A stretch of 12,413 nucleotides of DNA from CAITNQ01 sp041661365 (GTDB lineage Bacteria; Latescibacterota; UBA2968; UBA8231), in NCBI GenBank assembly GCA_041661365.1, contig JBAZUN010000149.1, forward strand, positions 1-12,413. Reading direction: 5' to 3'. This document shows positions 6,794 through 12,413 of the stretch, in pieces (the stretch's first letter is position 1; each line of letters opens with the position of its first letter). The translations under genes and the position numbers were made by a program. The notes below the pieces were generated by a model, which saw only the letters and a list, made by a program, of their open reading frames with translations, made no database searches and had not been told where the DNA came from.

Positions 6794-7627
6794 ATGGCAG
6801 ACCTGATCAGCGACGCGCAGTGGCAGCAGTACGAGCAGGACGGGTACGTCAGCCTGGGTCGGATCCTCGACGACCGCGAGCTGACGGCCCTGCAGGAGCG
6901 CATCGACGCCATCATGCTGGGCCGGACCGAGCTGGACTACGACCTGCTGATGATGCAGCTCGACAGCGTCACGGGGCAGTATGCGGACGCCGGCGCACAG
7001 ACCCGGGGCCACGAAGGGTCCACGCTGGCCTACCGCAAGATCGAGGGGGTGGAGTTCGACCGCTCCTTCCTGGAGTACATGCAGCGGCCGGTCTTCCGCC
7101 AAGCCTGTGCGCGACAGTACGGCGCCGACACCCCCATCGCCGTCTTCCGCGCCATGTTCATGAACAAGCCGGCCGGCCAGGGCACGGTGCTGCCGTGGCA
7201 CCAGGATCGCTGGACCTTCCTGGATCGGGATCCGCTCCTGACCCTCTACACCGCCCTGGATCCGGCCACCCGCCAGAACGGGTGCGTCCAGGTCATCCGC
7301 GGCAGCCACCGGTGGGGCCTGGTCAATCCCGATCATACCTCGGGATTCCTGACCCCGGAGCAGGCACAGGCAGCCTTGGCCGAGCACGAGGTGGTCTTCC
7401 TGGAGATGGAGCCGGCGGAGGTGGTCCTGCTGCACAACTGGCTGCTGCACTCCTCGGACGTCAACCGCTCCGCCCAGTCGCGACGTGCCTTCAGCGTCTG
7501 CGCCATGGAGGCGGCCACGCGGCGGCGGGACACCGGCCAGGTCGCCTCGCGCTCGATCCTCTTCGGTGAAGGAGCGCTGACGCTCGAAGGCGTCGCGGGC
7601 CTGCACAGGCCCAAAGCTCCGCGCTGA
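6794..7627 (+). CDS. phytanoyl-CoA dioxygenase (PhyH) family protein 4
   Basis: A 277-residue PhyH-family oxygenase and the third gene of the operon. QQYEQDGYVSLGRIL (11-25) opens the domain. The iron ligands are H136-Q-D138 (VLPWHQDRWTF) and H219 (NWLLHSSDVNRS), and R231 in RRAFSVCAMEA is the likely 2-oxoglutarate contact. NGCVQVIRGSH lies at 162-172. The open frame extends upstream to 6620, but that part overlaps PhyH 3 and has shadow-like composition. The start at 6794 has AGGAG (6784-6788) 5 nt upstream, and this site overlaps the preceding TAG stop. In the HSSDVN/NGC style it is closest to PhyH 1 of the four, by eye. The substrate is unknown. Confidence 0.88.
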   Translation: MADLISDAQWQQYEQDGYVSLGRILDDRELTALQERIDAIMLGRTELDYDLLMMQLDSVTGQYADAGAQTRGHEGSTLAYRKIEGVEFDRSFLEYMQRPVFRQACARQYGADTPIAVFRAMFMNKPAGQGTVLPWHQDRWTFLDRDPLLTLYTALDPATRQNGCVQVIRGSHRWGLVNPDHTSGFLTPEQAQAALAEHEVVFLEMEPAEVVLLHNWLLHSSDVNRSAQSRRAFSVCAMEAATRRRDTGQVASRSILFGEGALTLEGVAGLHRPKAPR

Positions 7628-7657
7628 CACGATTCCGCATTTGGATCTAGAGAGGTT

Positions 7658-7696
7658 CTGGTCCTCGACTACGTCAGTCTCTGGGCGATGGACCAG
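7658..7696. repeat. 7-bp inverted repeat in the gap between PhyH 4 and the amidohydrolase
   Basis: CTGGTCC (7658-7664) and GGACCAG (7690-7696) are perfect reverse complements with a 25-nt loop. The right arm is also part of a nearly self-contained palindrome, GGACCAGGTCC (7690-7700). It lies 30 nt after the PhyH 4 stop. It could be a transcript-end or leader hairpin or a regulator site for the downstream gene. No T-tract follows, so it is not a convincing intrinsic terminator. Confidence 0.3.
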
Positions 7697-7787
7697 GTCC
7701 CTGACCTCCCCGGCCCTTGCCTGTCAGATCCCACCGTCATACCTTCGGCCCCTCGTACCGTCCACGCCGATACCACGGGAGATCGCC

Positions 7788-8696
7788 ATGCGCCGTTTTA
7801 CCCGCACCCCCTGCTACACCGGCCCCGACGACCCTGAGCGCGGCCAGGTCCGCGGTACCCTGCGGCTGGGAGAGACCGTCGTCATCGAGACCGTCGGCGG
7901 CGGCGACCACGACTACCAGGCCCACGGGGAGACGCGGGCCGGGCAGATCACCGCGGCCAACACCCCCCGCCATTCCCGGCCCGGCGGACCGTTCGTCATC
8001 GAGGGGATCCAGCCGGACGACTGGGTGGCGATCGAGATCCTCGAGATCGAGTGCGGACCGTACGGCTTTTACCGCAACGCCGGACCGCACTGGGGATACT
8101 GGCGCTGCGTGGCGCCGGTGCGCGATGGGCTCATCCATTTCCCGCCCGACTTCGTCGTTCCCGTGCGGCCGATGATCGGGGTGATCGAGCTGGGCTCCGT
8201 GGTCCCGCACCCGATCGACCACGGCGGGAACATGGACTTCAACTCGATCCAGCCGGGGAGCACGGTCCACATCCGCGCTCAGCAGCCGGGCGGGTATCTG
8301 TCTCTCGGCGACACCCACGCGCGCATGGGAGACGGCGAGCTGACCGCCGCCGGGGTGGAGATCGACGCCGCCGTGACCCTCAGGGTTGACCGCTCGCCGG
8401 GGTTCCCGAACGCCAGTCCGGTGGTCGAGAAGACCCGGTGCGTGGAGCACCCAGCCGAGTGGCTCACCAGCGGTATCGGCCCGAACTGGGGCGAGGCGAT
8501 CAAGAAGGCCTGGACCGAGATGGTGGCCCTGCTCATCGACCGATACGACACGACCTTCGAATACGCCAACATGATCGTCGGTACCATCGCCGACGCGCGC
8601 CCGGGGATGGCCACCGAGTACATCGGAAACTACTGCACCGTGCAGTTGGCGGTGACCAAGGAGCTGCGGCGCACCGGCGAGCCATATCGACCCTAG
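7788..8696 (+). CDS. acetamidase/formamidase family amidohydrolase
   Basis: A 302-residue member of the FmdA/AmdA family, cytoplasmic enzymes that hydrolyse short aliphatic amides to the acid plus ammonia. Signatures are the N-terminal LGETVVIETVGGGDHDYQ region (27-44), HPIDHGGNMD (141-150), the Q-PGGYLSLGDTHARMGDGE block (166-184) and the following EIDAAVTLRVD (191-201). The frame is open from 7641, but the first 49 codons do not resemble the family. GGGAG lies 6 nt before the ATG at 7788, and this start gives the usual family length. It follows the PhyH operon after 160 bp on the same strand, so co-transcription is possible but not assured. Context suggests cleavage of an amide or carbamoyl-like group produced in the oxidative pathway, which is an inference. 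Many members have unknown substrates, so formamide or acetamide should not be assumed. Confidence 0.85.
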   Translation: MRRFTRTPCYTGPDDPERGQVRGTLRLGETVVIETVGGGDHDYQAHGETRAGQITAANTPRHSRPGGPFVIEGIQPDDWVAIEILEIECGPYGFYRNAGPHWGYWRCVAPVRDGLIHFPPDFVVPVRPMIGVIELGSVVPHPIDHGGNMDFNSIQPGSTVHIRAQQPGGYLSLGDTHARMGDGELTAAGVEIDAAVTLRVDRSPGFPNASPVVEKTRCVEHPAEWLTSGIGPNWGEAIKKAWTEMVALLIDRYDTTFEYANMIVGTIADARPGMATEYIGNYCTVQLAVTKELRRTGEPYRP

Positions 8697-8783
8697 GCAT
8701 TCATCGTCCTGCGATCCCGGCAACCATGAACCCCGGGTGTACCGCCGATGTGCCCGGATCTACCCTCTGACCAGAGAGTTTCG

Positions 8784-10874
8784 ATGCGCGCGATCTGCCG
8801 TCCCTTGATCCTGCTGGCCCTCGGCGCTGTCCTCGCCGTCCTGCCGGTCTCCGCGTCCGCCGAGACCACCAGCCCCGGTTGGCTCCGCTTCGAGCCGGAG
8901 CTGCGCCTGTCCGACGAGGGGTTCCGCGGCGTCCGGTGGGGCACGCGCGCCAATGACCTCCCCTGGAAGCTCAAGCCCTGCCACGTGCACACCCTGTGGC
9001 GGCGCGTGGACGAGGAGTTCGAGATCTTCGGCACACGGGCCGAGTACATCACCTACACCTCGCGCAACTCCGTGCTCTACGGCGTGCGCCTCGACCTCCG
9101 CGGCGAGGCCCAGGTGCAGCGGGCCGTGGCCGCGGCCCAGGCCCAGTACCCGCCGCTCGACGGCGTCGAGCAGGTCAACCCGCGCGAGTGGCGCTGGCGC
9201 ACCCGGTCGACCAGTCTGTGGGTGACCTTGCCGCCGCAGCCCGACAGCCTCGGGCAGGTCTTCCTCTGGGGACGGGACCGCATCTTCCCCGACGACTCCC
9301 CGACCCCGGCCTTCCTGAGCCCGCCGATGGAGCGAAACGCTACCGGCCGGCGGTACCAGCCCCGCCAGTACGTCATCTATCGGGCCTCGGCCCCTATCGT
9401 CATCGACGGCCGCATCGAGGAGAAGGCCTGGCAGGACGCCGAGTGGACCGAGCCGTTCGAGGACGCCCAGTCACCGTACTGCCCGCTGCCGTGGAAGATG
9501 ACCCGCGCCAAGGTTCTCCACGACGACGAGAACCTCTACTTCGCCGCCCGCCTGCAGGAGGAGAACGTCTGGGGGCAGATCGCCAAGCGCGACACGATCT
9601 CGTATTGGGACAACGACTTCGAGATCTTCGTCGATCCGACCGCGGACGCGGTCAACTACTTCGAATTCGAGATGACGGCGCTCAACCAGATGTTCGACAT
9701 GTGGCACGAGAACGACAACCACCGCAATGCCCTGGCCGACGGCACCTTTGACGCGCCGAACATGCGTCACGCGGTGCAGGTGCAGGGAACCCTCAACTAC
9801 CATCACGACCTCGACGACGGCTGGACCGTCGAGGTGATGATCCCCTATCGCGACCTGCTCCCCTGGAATCCGGGGATGCAGGTGCCGCCCCGACGCGGCG
9901 ACATGTGGCGCCTCAACTTCAGCCGCGTCCAGTACCTGCACGTCTATACCCAGCTCTTCCCCTACCTGTTGCCCTACAGCCCGTGCGAGGACTGGGTCTG
10001 GGCCGCCACCTTCACCGGTGACCTGCACGTGCCGGAGATGTGGGCCAAGGGGGTCTTCTCCAACCTGCCGGCCGGAGCGGTCAAGGACGAGGAGCTGGAG
10101 TCGCCGTTCCCCTTGCTGCCGGCTCCGTCGCCTTCAGCGCGCCCCGAGGGGATGGTGCGCCTGGAGTCCAGTCGCGTCACCCTGGGCCCGGACCCGACCG
10201 ATCCGGTCCACAGCCCCGGTCATCCGGTCGAGGTGCCGGCGTTCTGGATCGACCGGTACGAGGTGACCGTGGCCGAGTACGCCGCCTTCCTCAATCGCGG
10301 TGGCAGCGACGAGCACTACCACGAGTTCATGCAGGTCCCCGAGCTGTGCGGCCTGGTGCAGGACGGCCCGGGCCGGTACCACGTGCTTCCCGGGCGAGAG
10401 GACTACCCCATCGTCTTCGTCACCCAGGAAGACGCCGCGGCCTATGCCGCCAGCCTCGGCAAGACCCTGCCCACCGAGGCGATGTGGGAGCGCGCGGCCC
10501 GCGGCGCCGAGGGCCGCACCTACCCGTGGGGCGAGTCCCCCCTGACGCCCGAGCGGGCCAACTACGACTTCCACTACGGCGGCACGCTCCCGGTGGGCAG
10601 CCTGCCGGCCGGCGCCACGCCGGAGGGGATCCACGACCTGGCCGGGAACGTCAAGGAGTGGACCGCGTCGAGGTTCACCCCGTACCCGGGAGGCGCGCCG
10701 TACGAGCACTGGTTCAACTTCCCCTTCTTCGCGCCGCCCTATCCCGAGAAGACCTGGAGCTGGGTGAGCCGCGGGGGCAGTTGGTCGTCCCAGGAGAAGA
10801 CCATGGCTTCTGCGTACCGCACCTCGCACGCCATGCACAACGCCGGCTTCCGCTGCGTCCGCCTGGCCGATTGA
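8784..10874 (+). CDS. exported CBM9-like / SUMF1-like (FGE-fold) fusion protein
   Basis: A 696-residue secreted or periplasmic protein. Residues 1-26 are a Sec signal peptide (MRAICRPL, a Leu/Ala/Val core, then SASA before ETTS), which sets the start at 8784. An in-frame ATG at 8748 would bury the signal. Residues about 30-170 form an unrecognised domain opening with FRGVRWGT (47-54), a phrase seen in small periplasmic proteins. Residues about 196-425 match CBM9-like domains: APIVIDGRIEEKAW, YFAARLQEE, DNDFEIFVDPTADAVNYFEFEMTALNQMFDMW, DDGWTVEVMIPYRDL and RLNFSRVQ. Residues 457-696 are a SUMF1/FGE-sulfatase fold: GMVRLESSRVTLG, FWIDRYEVTVAEY, LPTEAMWERAARG, YPWGE, DLAGNVKEWTAS, RGGSW and AGFRCVRLAD. 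The paired catalytic cysteines of formylglycine-generating enzymes are absent after RGGSW (663-667), so sulfatase maturation is unlikely. A glycan-binding or structural role is more plausible. The Shine-Dalgarno is weak (AGAGAG, 5 nt). Confidence 0.85.
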   Translation: MRAICRPLILLALGAVLAVLPVSASAETTSPGWLRFEPELRLSDEGFRGVRWGTRANDLPWKLKPCHVHTLWRRVDEEFEIFGTRAEYITYTSRNSVLYGVRLDLRGEAQVQRAVAAAQAQYPPLDGVEQVNPREWRWRTRSTSLWVTLPPQPDSLGQVFLWGRDRIFPDDSPTPAFLSPPMERNATGRRYQPRQYVIYRASAPIVIDGRIEEKAWQDAEWTEPFEDAQSPYCPLPWKMTRAKVLHDDENLYFAARLQEENVWGQIAKRDTISYWDNDFEIFVDPTADAVNYFEFEMTALNQMFDMWHENDNHRNALADGTFDAPNMRHAVQVQGTLNYHHDLDDGWTVEVMIPYRDLLPWNPGMQVPPRRGDMWRLNFSRVQYLHVYTQLFPYLLPYSPCEDWVWAATFTGDLHVPEMWAKGVFSNLPAGAVKDEELESPFPLLPAPSPSARPEGMVRLESSRVTLGPDPTDPVHSPGHPVEVPAFWIDRYEVTVAEYAAFLNRGGSDEHYHEFMQVPELCGLVQDGPGRYHVLPGREDYPIVFVTQEDAAAYAASLGKTLPTEAMWERAARGAEGRTYPWGESPLTPERANYDFHYGGTLPVGSLPAGATPEGIHDLAGNVKEWTASRFTPYPGGAPYEHWFNFPFFAPPYPEKTWSWVSRGGSWSSQEKTMASAYRTSHAMHNAGFRCVRLAD

Positions 10875-10922
10875 GGCCGACGGTGGAGCGGTCCCTTCCT
10901 TACCTCAAGAGGAGCTGCAGGC

Positions 10923-11672
10923 ATGTCCATCCCTCGTGATTTTGCCTGGCCGGACGGCAAGCGGGCCGCGGTCAGTCTCAGCTTCGACGATGCCCGGCTG
11001 TCTCAGGTCGCCAACGGCATCCCCCTGCTGAATACCTTCGGCGTGAAGGCCACCTTCTTCGCCAGTCTGCGCACCTTGGCGGAACGGGTGCCGCAGTGGC
11101 GCGAGGCGGTCGCCCAGGGGCACGAGATCGGCAACCACACGGTCAACCACCCGTGCAGCGGCAACTTCCAGTGGGGAACGCCGCACGTGCTGGAGGAGTA
11201 CACCCTCGAAGGCATGGAGCGCGAGCTGCTGGAGGCCAGTGACCGCCTGGAGGAGCTGGTGGGAACCCGGCCCCGGACCTTCGCCTATCCTTGCGGTCAG
11301 AAGTTCGTCGGCCGCGGCGAGGGGGTGCGCAGCTATGTGCCGCTCATCGCCCGCCACTTCATCGCCGGCCGGGGGTTCCGCGACGAGAGCTGCAACGCGC
11401 CGACCTGCTGCGACCTGGCGCAGCTCTTCGGCGTGGACTACGACCGGATGTCCTTTGCCGAGGTGCGGCCGTGGCTGGAGACCACGGCCCAGCGCGGCGG
11501 CTGGCTGGTCTTCGCCGGCCACGACATGGGGGCCAACGAGCGGCAGGGGGTGTCCCTGGCCACCCTCGAGGAGACCTGCCGCTTCCTCACCGACCCGGCC
11601 AACGGCTTCTGGGTGGACACGGTGGCGGCCGTCGGGGCCTACGTACAGCGGTCGACCGAGGGGGGATCGTGA
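10923..11672 (+). CDS. NodB-type polysaccharide deacetylase family protein, cytoplasmic
   Basis: A 249-residue carbohydrate esterase 4-like deacetylase. The general base and metal Asp are in motif 1, SFDDA (D22, D23). The metal histidines are in motif 2, GNHTVNHP (H72, H76). FAYPCG (120-125) corresponds to motif 3, and FAGHD (H200) is in the position of the motif 5 histidine. Family members remove N- or O-acyl groups from glycans or open cyclic amides with a divalent metal. There is no signal peptide or membrane segment, and the catalytic motif starts only 20 residues in, so it probably acts in the cytosol on a soluble small molecule or oligosaccharide. A Cys-rich insert (C157, C162, C163) is unusual. 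GAGGAG lies 8 nt upstream of the ATG. It is 48 bp after the CBM9/SUMF1 gene and overlaps the next gene by 4 nt, forming an apparent operon. Confidence 0.88.
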   Translation: MSIPRDFAWPDGKRAAVSLSFDDARLSQVANGIPLLNTFGVKATFFASLRTLAERVPQWREAVAQGHEIGNHTVNHPCSGNFQWGTPHVLEEYTLEGMERELLEASDRLEELVGTRPRTFAYPCGQKFVGRGEGVRSYVPLIARHFIAGRGFRDESCNAPTCCDLAQLFGVDYDRMSFAEVRPWLETTAQRGGWLVFAGHDMGANERQGVSLATLEETCRFLTDPANGFWVDTVAAVGAYVQRSTEGGS

Positions 11673-12355
11673 GCGAGGGTTCAGCGACTGCCGCTGCCAC
11701 GGGGGAGAGCAGGGTTCTTCGGCCGTATACGCTGGGCGAGGAGATCGCCAACAGCGTGAGCCACGGCCTGGGGATCGGGCTGTCGGTGGCCGCCCTCGTG
11801 CTCCTCGTGGCCTTCGCCGCGCTGTCGCACGACCCCCACCGGCTGGCGAGCGCCATCGTCTACGGCGTGGCGCTCCTGCTCGCGTACACCGCCTCGACCC
11901 TGTACCACGGCTTTCCGCAGCCCAGGGTCAAGCATCTCTTCAAGATCTTCGACCACTGCGGCATCTACCTGCTCATCGCCGGTACCTATACCCCGTTCTG
12001 CCTGGTGACCCTGCGCTCCGAGAACGGCTGGATCCTCTTCGGGGTGATCTGGGGACTGGCGGTGGCCGGGATCGCGACCGAGGCGTTCTGGACCTACCGG
12101 CCGCGTTGGCTCTCCGCGCTGATCTACCTCGGCATGGGCTGGATGGTGGTGTTCTCGCTGACCTCGCTCGTCACCCATCTCCGACCAGCCGGGCTCTGGC
12201 TGCTCGTGGCCGGAGGTCTGGCCTATACGGTGGGGACCGTCTTCTACGTCCTCAAGCGGGTGAAGTACATGCACGCCGTGTGGCACCTGTGGGTGCTCGC
12301 CGGCAGCGCGTGCCAATTCCTGTCCGTGCTGCTGTTCGTGGTTCGCCGTCACTGA
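11669..12355 (+). CDS. hemolysin III / PAQR (YqfA-like) family integral membrane protein
   Basis: A 228-residue seven-helix membrane protein of the hemolysin III/PAQR family. Bacterial members are proposed metal-dependent hydrolases or membrane-homeostasis proteins, and true haemolysis is rarely shown. Signatures are EEIANSVSHGLGIG (24-37), YTASTLYHGF with H80, FDHCGIYLLIAGTYTPF with D95 and H96, and HAVWHLWVLAGSACQF with H202 and H206, the conserved putative metal residues. Hydrophobic segments fall at about 36-53, 60-78, 97-113, 121-138, 148-168, 175-195 and 207-224. The frame stays open far upstream, inside the deacetylase gene, but family similarity begins only near residue 20. I chose the GTG at 11669, which overlaps the previous TGA as GTGA and follows a GAGGGGGGA stretch. 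It may be a chromosomal housekeeping gene joined to the cluster rather than part of the pathway. Confidence 0.88.
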   Translation: MSEGSATAAATGESRVLRPYTLGEEIANSVSHGLGIGLSVAALVLLVAFAALSHDPHRLASAIVYGVALLLAYTASTLYHGFPQPRVKHLFKIFDHCGIYLLIAGTYTPFCLVTLRSENGWILFGVIWGLAVAGIATEAFWTYRPRWLSALIYLGMGWMVVFSLTSLVTHLRPAGLWLLVAGGLAYTVGTVFYVLKRVKYMHAVWHLWVLAGSACQFLSVLLFVVRRH

Positions 12356-12369
12356 CCGAGACACACAGG

Positions 12370-12394
12370 AACTGCAGTGCGGCCCTGGGCAGTT
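12370..12394. repeat. short inverted repeat after the hemolysin III gene
   Basis: AACTGC (12370-12375) and GCAGTT (12389-12394) are perfect reverse complements with a 13-nt loop, starting 14 nt after the stop codon. The position suits a transcript-end hairpin, but no T-tract is visible before the window ends, so termination is only a possibility. Confidence 0.25.
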
Positions 12395-12413
12395 GTCGAA
12401 GGAAATGCTTGAC

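Noticed and set aside
7641..7787. Upstream extension of the amidohydrolase frame
   Set aside because: The 49 extra residues do not resemble the family, and a GGGAG site supports the start at 7788.
8713..8776. Small hairpins in the gap before the CBM9/SUMF1 gene (GATCC/GGATC, CCGGG/CCCGG, CTCTG/CAGAG)
   Set aside because: The arms are only 5 bp with poor loop sizes or conflicting pairing and no T-tract, as expected by chance in GC-rich DNA.
11291..11668. Upstream extension of the hemolysin III frame
   Set aside because: It lies inside the deacetylase gene and is Arg/Gly-rich. The GTG at 11669 with a GTGA overlap gives the normal family length.

Overview
The window is high-GC bacterial DNA, roughly two thirds G+C by eye with strong GC bias at third codon positions. 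It carries Shine-Dalgarno sites, 4-nt stop/start overlaps and a Sec-type signal peptide. It looks like an accessory catabolic or oxidative gene cluster of a Gram-negative bacterium. The last gene, a hemolysin III/PAQR membrane protein, looks proteobacterial to me, but taxonomy cannot be settled from this sequence. No rRNA, tRNA, CRISPR array, transposase, transporter or transcription regulator was recognised.

Layout. (1) Bases 1-1751, minus strand: a SelA/DgaE-like PLP enzyme followed by an RraA-like class II aldolase that runs off the left edge. (2) Bases 1752-2003: a divergent regulatory gap with two small palindromes. (3) Bases 2004-2798, plus strand: a first PhyH-type Fe(II)/2-oxoglutarate dioxygenase. 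(4) Bases 2868-4691, minus strand: a 607-residue protein with an N-terminal Rieske [2Fe-2S] domain and about 460 residues of unrecognised, histidine-rich, mostly helical sequence. (5) Bases 4692-4911: a second divergent gap containing a perfect 11-bp inverted repeat. (6) Bases 4912-7627, plus strand: three more PhyH dioxygenases in a tight operon. (7) Bases 7788-8696: an acetamidase/formamidase-family amidohydrolase. (8) Bases 8784-10874: an exported three-part protein with an FRG-x-x-WGT N-terminal region, a CBM9-like domain, and a SUMF1/FGE-fold domain whose catalytic cysteines are missing. (9) Bases 10923-11672: a NodB-type polysaccharide deacetylase without a signal peptide. (10) Bases 11669-12355: a hemolysin III-family membrane protein overlapping it by 4 nt.

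How the genes may work together (inference). The four dioxygenases and the Rieske protein suggest stepwise oxidation of an organic substrate. The acetamidase-like enzyme and the deacetylase could remove amide or acyl groups. The PLP lyase and RraA-like aldolase could deaminate or dehydrate a sugar-acid-like intermediate and split off pyruvate. The exported CBM9/SUMF1 protein could bind a glycan outside the cytoplasm. The substrate is not evident from the sequence. The strongest novelty candidates are the Rieske/helical fusion with its four neighbouring PhyH genes, and the CBM9/SUMF1 fusion.
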